The position numbers and the translations under genes are program-made. The notes under the pieces are model-generated. The model saw only the letters and a program-made list of their open reading frames with translations, had not been told where the DNA came from and searched no databases. A stretch of DNA of 64,000 bases from Ceratobasidium sp. AG-K (Eukaryota > Basidiomycota > Agaricomycetes > Cantharellales > Ceratobasidiaceae): NCBI GenBank assembly GCA_037039685.1, contig JAWNGF010000007.1:186001-250000 (forward strand). Reading direction: 5' to 3'. Below are positions 9,199 through 18,404 of this stretch, piece after piece (position 1 is the stretch's first letter; each line of letters begins with the position of its first letter).

Positions 9199-12003
9199 AT
9201 GGACGCGTTCCGGGACGTCCCAGAGTTCTTTGAGGTAAGAGACTAACCAATCGGTATGTCTCAGCTAATATTCGACTTTAGGTCGAAATTGCAGAGTGTA
9301 TCAATGCCCGGACGGAAACCCTTGGTGCGGTCGTAGGCAGTATCGAATTGCGATTAAACTCACTGCTATTTGTAGCCTCATTCCGGGAGTTGGGACCTCC
9401 GGACCTATGCCATGTTGTTAAAACTGCGGGACGGGCCGGCACAAGAGATGTAAGTGGTGTGGTCTCGGTGGTATTCTCCGTTCCGTTGACCTTGATTTTG
9501 ACAGATAGGGTCGTACCACTATGTTTCTGGCGTAGATGCCTCCTCCTCGGCCTCATTGGCAGCTTACCTCAACTCGCTTACCTACAGTTTGGAGCAGGAT
9601 TCTGGGTGGTTTGCAAAGGGCACGGCTTGGAAGCTTCGTGTTGGATCGTACTGGTACGTTTTATCAACGCTCCTTGGATATATAATTGACACCATTCGAA
9701 GCTGCTACAACGCCTTTTCTCGTCTCGATGTCCGGGTCGATGTCAAGATTCCTGGCGGAGTCCAAGCCTACTGCATTGACCTTCGAGGAGATAGACACGA
9801 GGCCACCCCTGCTATCTGGCAGGAAACATACCTCTCTGCTATTCTCCGTGCAATCCACTATGCCGACGATCCAAACTACCGTCTGGCAGGGTACCGCAAA
9901 CTGGATCCTATTACGACCCCAGAAGGCGAATCAAGGTTCCTACAGACCGCCGAGGCATTATTCCATAAAGGCGAGTCGACCCTCGCGTTCCGGTAGTAAG
10001 GGAGAACTTGACAGCTTTGTTGTGTAGGCTGGCAACTTGGCTCAGACCCAGAAATTCAGGTTGCTTCGCCCGTCTCCAATCATCTTACGAGCGGAATCCT
10101 AAAATACTTTGGCGCAGCGGGCAGGTTCGCCCCGGCCGTCAATTTTTTCGAGCGAATGTACGTCCGTGAACCCGAAGTCGCGAGTTTATTAGCGACGAGT
10201 TACATCGGCATGAGTACGTGCCCTTCTCCCTGTCCGCACAAATTCGAAATTAATCTGGCGTGGATTTCCAGACGAAGAAATTAAAGCGCTACAAACACTT
10301 TCTGCCGCTCTCACACCCTACCGCACCGACACCTCCACTCCGCCATCCTACACCCTACTACATGTCCAATGCGACCTCGTCAGGAGTAAGGGGAAAAAAG
10401 ATTGGGCAGTTGCATTGGCGAGGCAAGCTGTGAATGTCGCTCCCAGCGAGTTTGTGACCTGGGCCAAGTTGACCGAGTGCTACATCGAAAACGGTTGGTC
10501 TAAGGACTCTGATTAAATGTCATAAGGTACTAATATGATTTAGGACAATACGAATCGGCACTCTTGACTCTCAATTCGTGTCCGATGTTTACCTACAATG
10601 AGCGGGATTTACATCGGATGCCCACTCCTGCGCGGACACACCTTCCGGTCAAAGATTTCATCAAGGAGAGTGGTGTATTGGACGAGGATAGTGCCAGGGA
10701 CAACGAGGTATGCCGTCCGTGAAACCATATGTTGTATTTCGAGCAATCTCACCCTACCATCCATAGGCCGATATCGCTCTGTTACGTTTACCCGCCCCTT
10801 CGCTCCGAGGTACATTCGCAAAAGCATACGCTCTCTTGACCCGCCTCGCCTCTGAAGTCGGATGGGACGAACTACTACGAAAGCGAAGTGCGGTATTTGT
10901 GATGGAGGAGGAGTACCGGAGCGTGAAAATGCGAGGGGCAGAGGTACGTACCACGCCTAAATCTAATACGTCTCTCATCGGAGTTCCCATAGGCGAATGG
11001 AGAAGAAGAGCGAGTCGTTCACGAGGATGGTACAGTCACGCATGGTCGCCCTGGGGACGATAACGCCTCGACTCGAGGGATGCGAAGATCCCCGTCACCC
11101 GGTGCACTGAGCAACCTTAGCACCGACGAAGTCGAGCTGGGTGTACCGACGATTAAAGTAACGCACGAAGATGACGAACAGCGCCAAATCGACGGCGTGC
11201 CTACGATCAAGGTGTCTGAGCACGATGACGAGGCCGAGGGAAAATCTGGGTTCGCCCGTGAGGCCGAGGGGTTAGAGAAGCCTGGTCCGGTGGGCATGGC
11301 GAACGAAGAGTCGGAAAGTAGGGAAGCAAACGGCGAGGAGCCCGCGAGTCCGACTGGTCAAGCCAAAGGTGTGGATGAGACCCTGTCCTTTAGCACAAAA
11401 CGATTGTGCGAGCGGTGGTTGGATAATTTATTCATGGTGCTCTACGAGGTGGGGGTTTCCTACTTTGCACCAACCGAAATTAATACGACTCGAGTAGGAC
11501 CTCCGAATCTGGACCATCTTCCGCGCCGAAGTCGCACACTTTAAAACACAACGCATCGCCTATAAAAAGACTGGTACCGAGTGGGAAATCCTTGGTGACC
11601 TAGGCGCACGGCTGCACCACAAGGAGGACGCCAAGGAAGCCTATACTCGGTGTTTGGAGCACAAGTTTAGCGCCAAAGCTTGGATGCGGCTACTCGAGAT
11701 ATACGCTGATGAAGGGGATCTACAGCGTGGGCTCAATGCGGCGTTTAGGATTGCGTGTTACCAGTGGAGATGGTACATGGAGAGTACAGTAAGTTTCTCT
11801 ATACTTGGCTCAGACCCAATTTGACGGTTCTGTAGTACCCAACCGCCGTGGCGCAACACTTCTTTAAACTCGGCCAGACGCACGGCCACGCAAAAGTATC
11901 GTACACGCTCATGAGTATGGGCTTACCCGATGGAGTGTTGGCAGTCATGCAAGGTTATTTGAATTACGGCCGTACGTTCAAACCCGAGGGATGGGATTTC
12001 TGA
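9199..12003 (+). CDS. ChAPs family protein (Bch1/Bud7-like), exomer cargo adaptor
   Basis: Ten or eleven exons join to 762 codons (761 aa): 9199-9234, 9282-9449, 9505-9653, 9702-9970, 10028-10213, 10272-10493, 10544-10707, 10767-10943, 10993-11448, 11498-11788 and 11836-12003. ChAPs proteins pair with Chs5 and Arf1 to form exomer, which exports selected cargo such as chitin synthase from the trans-Golgi network. Family blocks seen are FRELGPPDLCHVVK, SYHYVSGVDASSSASLAAY, WFAKGTAWKLRVG, SRLDVRVDVKIPGG, LAGYRKLDPI, then TPR-like helices (SYIGMNEEIKALQTL, LLTLNSCPMFTYNERD, GWDELLRKRSAVFVMEEEYR) and the C-terminal LDNLFMVLYEDLRIWTIFRAE and YKKTGTEWEILGDL. An acidic, low-complexity insert (exon 8, about residues 470-590) looks like a lineage-specific linker. 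The intron at 9971-10027 has a GC donor. The 48-nt intron at 9654-9701 is a multiple of three without stops, so its retention would be silent. The gene appears intact. Confidence 0.92.
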
Positions 12004-12392
12004 TGTGGTTAGATTTGGGAATCAATCAGTTTTTGATATTGAGTGTGCGGCGGGTGCAAGCGGTGGCCATTGTGTAGAGGATCGCTTGCGCGGTTGGTAG
12101 AAAATCGTGTTCATAGGTACGTTTCTGAGGCTGACTAGCCTTCCACTGAGATGTGTTTTGAGTTCGCCTGGAATAACCAATTACCCAAGGTCATTATATT
12201 CACGATTACGCGTTTCACTTTCATTTTACATTTTACGTATCAGATATCTGCGATACCCATATTGAGCTACGGCTTATTTAGCAAATTCATAGCAACCAAA
12301 TCGCGAGGTGTTATGGTGCATGAAAACGGCGGTGCATCACCGCTGGGTTATCTTTTTAGTATTTTGAGCGCTCCGACAAGTTTGGCAATCAC
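12004..12392. other. Convergent intergenic region
   Basis: This is the 3' flank of the ChAPs gene and of the P450 pseudogene, which converge. No coding or RNA feature is supported. Confidence 0.4.
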
Positions 12393-13879
12393 TTACACTA
12401 GCCGATAGGGTGCGAATAGTCCATAGGGTCGCTCCGAGTCAAACCCTCCCAGGTTACGAACCTTGGCTTCCAACTCAGCACTCGCACGAAGGTCAAAAAC
12501 GGACAACAGCCCGGCACACATAATCCACGAGCTATTGTTGGGTATATGAGAGCCCGGACAGACGCGGCGGCCAAAACCAAAGGTGAATTTGCAAGGGTCC
12601 GGGTCTGGAGCGGTTTTCAAGAAGCGAAAGGGATTGAACTTGTGCGGAGATGCATGGTGGTTGGGGCCATGAAGTATTGCCCTAAGGTTGCTTTGGGATA
12701 TACATGTGCAGGTATTAATGCACTAATAGTGAATCTGGTAGTAATTTACCTACCAAATATTCGGATGGATAGTTGAGCCTTTGGGAATTCAGTATCCGTG
12801 GAACTCGATGTCCTCAGTCGCAAGATGCACTAGACGTAAATAGGTTTATCAACTTTACTCTTTCTCAAATGGTTTGGACTCCGGAAATATATACCTAATG
12901 GTACAGCCGGACACATCCGCATAACCTCTTGAAGACCAGCTTCAGTGTGCGTTATTGAATCACGGTCATGCAAAGCGGGTATGCGGTCACGTCCAACCAC
13001 AGAATCGATCTCTGCTTATGCTCTCCTGGCGATATCCGGGTGAAGCGACAACATCGGAGTAAAGGCATTTACGACGCCAGCGGTCTGAAATAGCGATTAA
13101 TGCTGGGAGAGCCCTTGTGGGTTCTATGTATACGCGCCGTAGTAGATCCCACTATTATGTTTACATAATTACACTGTTAGCTATATTCCAGCAGTAACAA
13201 GTGCGCATCAGTGAAGAGGGAAGCAGCGGTCCGTTTGACAAGATCGATATCCTCTCGGCTAGCGGTTGGTCCTCTTTTCTTCCCCAGCAAGCTCGATGAG
13301 TAAGAAGAGCATTTAACTTGTCCATCTTTCTAGCACGGTTGCTGAGTGCTGCCGTCCCAAAGAGTGTGCGGCTCCGTACTCACCACTTGGTTAAACACCG
13401 TGTCGAATGTGTCGTCGGCGTAGCGAACATGCAGGCCTCGCCCTTCCTTGCCAAAACGCTGAAATCCCCCTCCCGGAATATAGGTAGACAAATGTGTTGC
13501 TAGCAAATATTTCGACAATCCAATTGATTGTCAGGGGAACCATGTTAGATATCACTCACAGCTGGGAAAATCATTGACCATAAACACTGTGGACCACGGA
13601 GTTCCGTGTTTTACGGAGGCAAGAACACGGGCAGGACCTCCGTGTCGCACCTGGAATATGCCCGTGATTTTTTATATGGGAAATATGTCCGTGATTTTGG
13701 CAAATCACGGACCCACGTGTGCGGGCCAGCCCGCTGGGGTTCTCACCGTGTAATGTAAATAGCATAAAATCGATTATTTTTACGGACATTTACAACACGG
13801 GGCGAAACGACGGATTACACGGAGAACACCACGAACGAACACGGATAAAAGGCACGTAATACGAAAAAATACAGGGAGA

Positions 13880-14618
13880 AACGGCGTGAAACACGAGATA
13901 AATACACGTATCCACGAACGAAACCGGAGAAAAGTCCGTAAAAGTGAGAATCTGGTCATCGTCATTGTCAGCGTCGTTGTCGCCACAGGTGTTGTTGTCG
14001 CCACCGCCATCTTTGGGCTCATCGTCGCTTTTGTCGTCGTCATCGTCCTCGATCCACTTGCGCTTCTGTTCGACTGATCAGTATAGTTCAAGCTGAAATC
14101 GACACTTGTTACTCACCTTTGAAGCCACCAAATTAGTCGTTACCCGTATTCCTTCAGGCACATTGTCCTCGTCGTCGCACGCGTCCTGGGTCAGTTGTTG
14201 AACCTTGCTCCAGCCATCGCTGTCATCATCCCGCCGTCCCCGTCACTGTTCTCATTAGCGTTCCTACCGCCTTGGTTGTCCTGGTCGTCTTGGCTGCTCC
14301 TTTGGTGGCTGTCTTGCCCTCCTGTCCCGCCCTGGCCATTCCCCTGGTTCTGACCATCGCCATCTTCAGCGTTGTCGGCCTTGGCCATTCGGTGAGTATT
14401 CAACCTTGACTGCACAGCCATTGATCAACGAGGTTATTGTCGGCTAGCGTCGATCACTTACTTTTTGATCCCGCCGGCAAATTGCTTGATTGGTTTGCCA
14501 GTGTGGCGCTTGCGCTCCCTGCAGGGGGTTTGGGTTTGGTATGTGTACCTAGTATAGTACGCGTGTTAGCTAGGTTGTAGACAATGTAATATACTTGTAA
14601 CCTACCTCTGGGAGCCAT
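13880..14618 (-). pseudogene. Acidic, Gly/Gln-rich ORF of the CACTA-like element
   Basis: The first exons splice as 14618-14606 and 14548-14462, giving MAPRG followed by THTKPKPPAGSASATL. Further left, 14400-14200 encodes a Gln/Gly/Asp/Asn-rich stretch (DGQNQGNGQGGTGGQ). About 14060-13960 encodes a basic-then-acidic segment (EQKRKWIEDDDDDKSDDEP). I could not join the later pieces into one frame, so this may be decayed. It lies divergent to the zinc-knuckle-like exon at 14989. The composition suggests a nuclear or DNA-associated accessory protein, but no family is recognised. Confidence 0.4.
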
Positions 14619-14988
14619 CGCAAAGGATCTACATGATGATTTGGCAAGAGAAAGGTGGGCGTCGGTCGAAAACACGGATGTCCCGCCACCAAATGAGATC
14701 TGGTGGAGACTTGGTTAGCAACAAACGCAGCAAGCAGAGCATGCATGAAATGTTATTAGAGCACTTACTGATACCTGATTATAAGACTAACAGAGCGGTG
14801 GGGGGGGGGGCAAAGCGGGGGAGGATCGTTGTGCTCGGAGAGGTGGGATACTTATAAGTTGGGAGCACGATGCTTACATCAGCCTTGAACTTGTAATTTT
14901 TTGACAGCGCGCACGGACACACACCACGCATAGCAGGCTGTGCCACCCACACTACACACCACTTGAATTATATACCCACTCCCTTGCC

Positions 14989-15720
14989 ATGCCTCCCAAT
15001 CCCAAACCTGCAAACCCAAAAAGACGGGTACCATGCGCCTGCGGGTGTGGAAACATGGTTGTTACTGAGACCCAGAAGAGACACTTACAAGTGAAAATGC
15101 GAAGCTGAATATAACAATGCTAAGGTAAGTATTAGCCTATATCTTCTGATGTTTGAACTTAGCTAAATGAGCTCCCACCACGCATATAGATCCAATCTTT
15201 GTCACCACTCGAGCATAGAGACAATTCGCCTTCACTGATCACGCGCCATTGCACTTGCTGATCCTCCACCAGCAAATTTTGATAATCCCGGCAGTCGTTC
15301 AGTTAGTGGATCCCCCCACCTTTACATTGGCCTATCAATGCTGAACCCTCAATCCCAGAAGTTGGCCTAACTGGTTTATGGGCTGAAGTTCTGCGAGCCC
15401 AGCCGAATCGAGAACTTGATACCAAATTGTCCAGTAGTGGCCCAATTCCATCCGACATCATATCAATCCCCGACTCGGCAGCCAATGCTCAGCCTGTCGA
15501 AGAAGAAATTGACGAATTTAATCCAGCAACATATGGACTGACCCCCAACACATTCACTCGAGGGAGGGTCAGGCTGGAAGCAGCAAAAAACGGTAAGTTA
15601 CACATTAATTTTTGATTTCTTCTTGCTAATATCTCTCAGTACAAGCGAATCTTGCCTCTGAAGAACTTGGGACATTCGTACATTCGATTTCATTGTCCAA
15701 CATGACTAGTCTCACTTGTA
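14989..15720 (+). pseudogene. N-terminal exons of a CACTA transposase-type gene, catalytic part absent
   Basis: The exon from ATG 14989 encodes MPPNPKPANPKRRV followed by CACGCGNMVVTETQKRHLQ, a Cys-Gly-Cys-Gly/His-Leu signature I associate with the N-terminus of basidiomycete Tnp2-type transposon proteins. A later exon (about 15427-15595) encodes an acidic linker ending DEFNPATYGLTPNTFTRGR, also typical of that region. A short piece after an acceptor near 15640 continues QANLASEELGTFVHSISL. The catalytic domain that should follow is missing: beyond 15720 there is only element tail and then the Ty3/Gypsy insertion at 15919, and nothing coding resumes at 23148. Confidence 0.5.
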
Positions 15721-15918
15721 TGTCCATATTTCATTAAACTTTAGCAAATTATCGCATAGATTTCCTTATTTACGTGCGTACATGACTGGAAATCGTATTT
15801 ACGACAAGTACGGAAAGCCTACCGACAGACAGAAATACGGAAAGAAGCAAACCATCAATGCCGCACAAGAAATACAAATGGATAAAAATACGGATGGTCA
15901 ATAAACGGAGGTCAGCAA

Positions 15919-16374
15919 TGTCGTGAGCCAGCTCACTCCATCGGACTCGACTGTTGTCTCGCCCGTCTGTTCCTTTCTTTTTGTGTTACGTTCCGTTTCC
16001 TTTTGCCGCGTTGCCACCTTCTTGTGGTTTTTCTGTTACATTGTGTAACGCGGCTGTGCTTTGTACGAGTCATGTCTGTTCATACAGCATGACTCACATG
16101 GACACTCCTGACTGGTAGACTGCATGACTCATGTGGCTGCGCCGTGTATGACTCGGCCACTTCTCAGATATATATAGAGGACCAACAAGCCTGGTAACCC
16201 CAGCTTGTTTTGTCTCGTCAAAACATCCCCTTTGAGTGACACTTAGAACCACCCCTACCCTCAAGAGCCAACAGACGCTTAAGTGCGTTGCGGTTCAAGA
16301 GGTCACTTAGGTCTTAGTGCCGTCCACTCTCCATCACGGCTTGTCTCATAGTCTCCAATAAGAAGCTTACGACA
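15919..16374 (+). repeat. 5' LTR
   Basis: This is 456 bp, starting TGTCGTGAGCC and ending GCTTACGACA. It contains a TATATATA box at 16169-16176 and the inferred transcription start at about 16202. Confidence 0.97.
16169..16202 (+). promoter_or_regulatory. LTR TATA box and inferred transcription start
   Basis: TATATATA at 16169-16176 lies 33 bp upstream of A16202. That position is chosen as start because AGCTTGTTTTGT (16202-16213) is the exact complement of the sequence just downstream of the LTR. In Tf1-type elements the first bases of the transcript fold back to prime reverse transcription. The start is inferred, not observed. Confidence 0.6.
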
Positions 16375-16376
16375 TT

Positions 16377-16388
16377 ACAAAACAAGCT
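16377..16388 (+). other. Putative self-primer binding site
   Basis: ACAAAACAAGCT begins two bases after the 5' LTR and is fully complementary to AGCTTGTTTTGT at 16202-16213. There is no TGG start as expected for a tRNA 3' end complement, so self-priming is the better explanation. Confidence 0.65.
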
Positions 16389-16403
16389 TAACAACACACA
16401 AAC

Positions 16404-18404
16404 ATGTCTATTCAAGAAAATGGAGGGTCACGTCCCTCATCCGTCATATCAACAAGAAGAGGACCCAGTCGGGCAGCAAGGCCCACAGGATCACTAAACG
16501 AGCAGGATATCGCACAAACTCAAGCGGGAGGTCCTGCCCGATCACGCCCCCAAAGTCAAACATCAATGCCGGGAGCTTTTGGCATCCCTGACATGACAAC
16601 GGTACAAGAGGAAGAACCCACTATCACAAATAGAGAACCAGGAGATCTCACAAATGACCCTACTCCAGCTGTAATTCGTATTCCAACTGCGACTCCAGGG
16701 CCATCACGTCCCTTGTGGCCGTTAGGAACTAGAAGACAATTTTTTTCTCCCCAACCCAAAGCCCATGGGGGCGTATCGCTTGTTCCCATTAGACCTCCCC
16801 CTACACCACACGTTCCCAATGTCCCTACAGTTCCTCAAATTGGAGGAACCATCACCAATGCAGGTCCAATTCCAGTGGCTTCCCAACCAGTCACACCGGT
16901 TATTCCAGCACCACCATATATCCCACAGGGTTACTCCGGGCAATCAGCCCCGGTACAACAAAGCGCCGGTAACCCAGGAAGCTCAAGTTCAAGTTCCAGC
17001 TCTAACGGCAGGACTATAATCAGCAATTTAGATGACCTAGACGACCTTCTAGAAGGAAGACACAACGCTACCCTTAGGGTTATAGACGGAATGAGAGTCA
17101 CTATAGATCGAAGGCTTAGTGGCCTAGAACAAGCCACACAGGTTCTAGCAAACAACCAACAAATCTTTAACGACTCCATCAACACCCTACAAGGAACCTT
17201 GACAGACATCCTGAACTCAGCAAGAAATGGCGAACATAATTCTTTTCTAGTCGGTCAAGACGTAACCCGCCTTCGAAATGAAGTTACCAATACCCAAGGA
17301 CTAGTGAATAACGTACGCAAAGAACTCAACGCTACCAGACAAGGACAACTCGAATGGAATGAGGCAGTAACACAAGGACTAGAAACCTTACGACAGGAAG
17401 GAGCCTCCTTCACTACCAAAATCACGGAAGTTCAGGATACCATCAACAATATGCGAGAAGAAATGGACGAAGCATCCCTGCACGGGATCCCCTCTAGGCG
17501 ATCAAATTCCCCACCTCATCCAGACGCGGAATCTACCAGGATTGACGAATTAGAATTGAGAATCCAGCGGCTGACCGAAAATCCAAACACCGGTAGTGGT
17601 CCACGTCGTCCCAAAGTAACTCGTCCAGAAGCCTTCGACGGAAAGAAAGGGGAAGGTGCCGAAATGTTCATCACACAAATGGAAAGCTACTTTTTGCGCC
17701 TAGGCGATCAATACACTTCCAACGAAGAAAGGATCCGCGAAGCTCTAGCAAACTTCAAATCCGAGAACAAAGCGGCCACTCACTGGGCACAAGTACTCTT
17801 ACGTTCGCTTAACCAAAGAGAAAATAACCAAAACCTCGCCTCATGGGAAAATTTCAAAGCACACTTCATGGAACAATTCAGCGACCCCAACAAAAAAGCT
17901 AAAGCCGAAATCGATATCCGGAAGTGCAAGCAGAACAATTCGGTAGCAAACTATGCTTCTGAATTCCGTTACTTATTGGTTGACGTCAACTGGGGACAAG
18001 AAGCTCTAATCAACCAATTCAAGGAAGGACTGAAGCCTGAAGTAAAGACCGAACTAGCTCGATTCGAACTTACCCTGATCAATGAAGATGGGACAGAGCG
18101 AGAACTTTCCCTTGACAGGTGGATTTCAATCGCAATCTCTATTGACCAGAAATTGCAACAAATCAAGACCTCTACAGGAAAGAAAGCAGCCCAACCAACC
18201 GCTAGCGGTCAAACCTCTACAAAGCGACTACCCGACGAAGTATACAAAGCAAGGATAGCAAGCAACCGCTGCCTGAAGTGCGGACAGGAAGGACACCGCT
18301 CATTCAAATGCCCGTCCAAGGAATGGATAACAACGGAACCCAGCGTTAAAGGAAGGGAAGCAACAATTATGGAAGACTCGGGAAAAGAAGGGGTCTCCCT
18401 CTAA
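16404..18404 (+). CDS. gag: Ty3/Gypsy Gag polyprotein
   Basis: This frame of 666 aa starts at the first ATG after the primer site. The N-terminal 220 residues are Pro/Ser-rich and disordered. A helical, coiled-coil-like segment spans about residues 210-360. The retrotransposon Gag capsid domain follows at about residues 400-560 (PEAFDGKKGEGAEMFI, LASWENFKAHFMEQFSD, RKCKQNNSVANYASEFR). One CCHC zinc knuckle, CLKCGQEGHRSFKC, lies at residues 623-636 and binds the packaged RNA. Stop is TAA at 18402. The last 18 codons overlap the opening of pol in the -1 frame. A capsid domain plus knuckle is standard for Ty3/Gypsy. Confidence 0.95.
   Translation: MSIQENGGSRPSSVISTRRGPSRAARPTGSLNEQDIAQTQAGGPARSRPQSQTSMPGAFGIPDMTTVQEEEPTITNREPGDLTNDPTPAVIRIPTATPGPSRPLWPLGTRRQFFSPQPKAHGGVSLVPIRPPPTPHVPNVPTVPQIGGTITNAGPIPVASQPVTPVIPAPPYIPQGYSGQSAPVQQSAGNPGSSSSSSSSNGRTIISNLDDLDDLLEGRHNATLRVIDGMRVTIDRRLSGLEQATQVLANNQQIFNDSINTLQGTLTDILNSARNGEHNSFLVGQDVTRLRNEVTNTQGLVNNVRKELNATRQGQLEWNEAVTQGLETLRQEGASFTTKITEVQDTINNMREEMDEASLHGIPSRRSNSPPHPDAESTRIDELELRIQRLTENPNTGSGPRRPKVTRPEAFDGKKGEGAEMFITQMESYFLRLGDQYTSNEERIREALANFKSENKAATHWAQVLLRSLNQRENNQNLASWENFKAHFMEQFSDPNKKAKAEIDIRKCKQNNSVANYASEFRYLLVDVNWGQEALINQFKEGLKPEVKTELARFELTLINEDGTERELSLDRWISIAISIDQKLQQIKTSTGKKAAQPTASGQTSTKRLPDEVYKARIASNRCLKCGQEGHRSFKCPSKEWITTEPSVKGREATIMEDSGKEGVSL
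18380..18386 (+). promoter_or_regulatory. Programmed -1 ribosomal frameshift heptamer GGGAAAA
   Basis: In the gag frame it reads G GGA AAA, a perfect X XXY YYZ slippery site. The pol frame is open from 18350, so the overlap available for slippage is 18350-18404 and the heptamer lies inside it. Slippage here joins Gag residue 661 to pol (SGK|RRGLPLTVCG). No ATG begins pol, which supports fusion by frameshifting. Confidence 0.75.
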
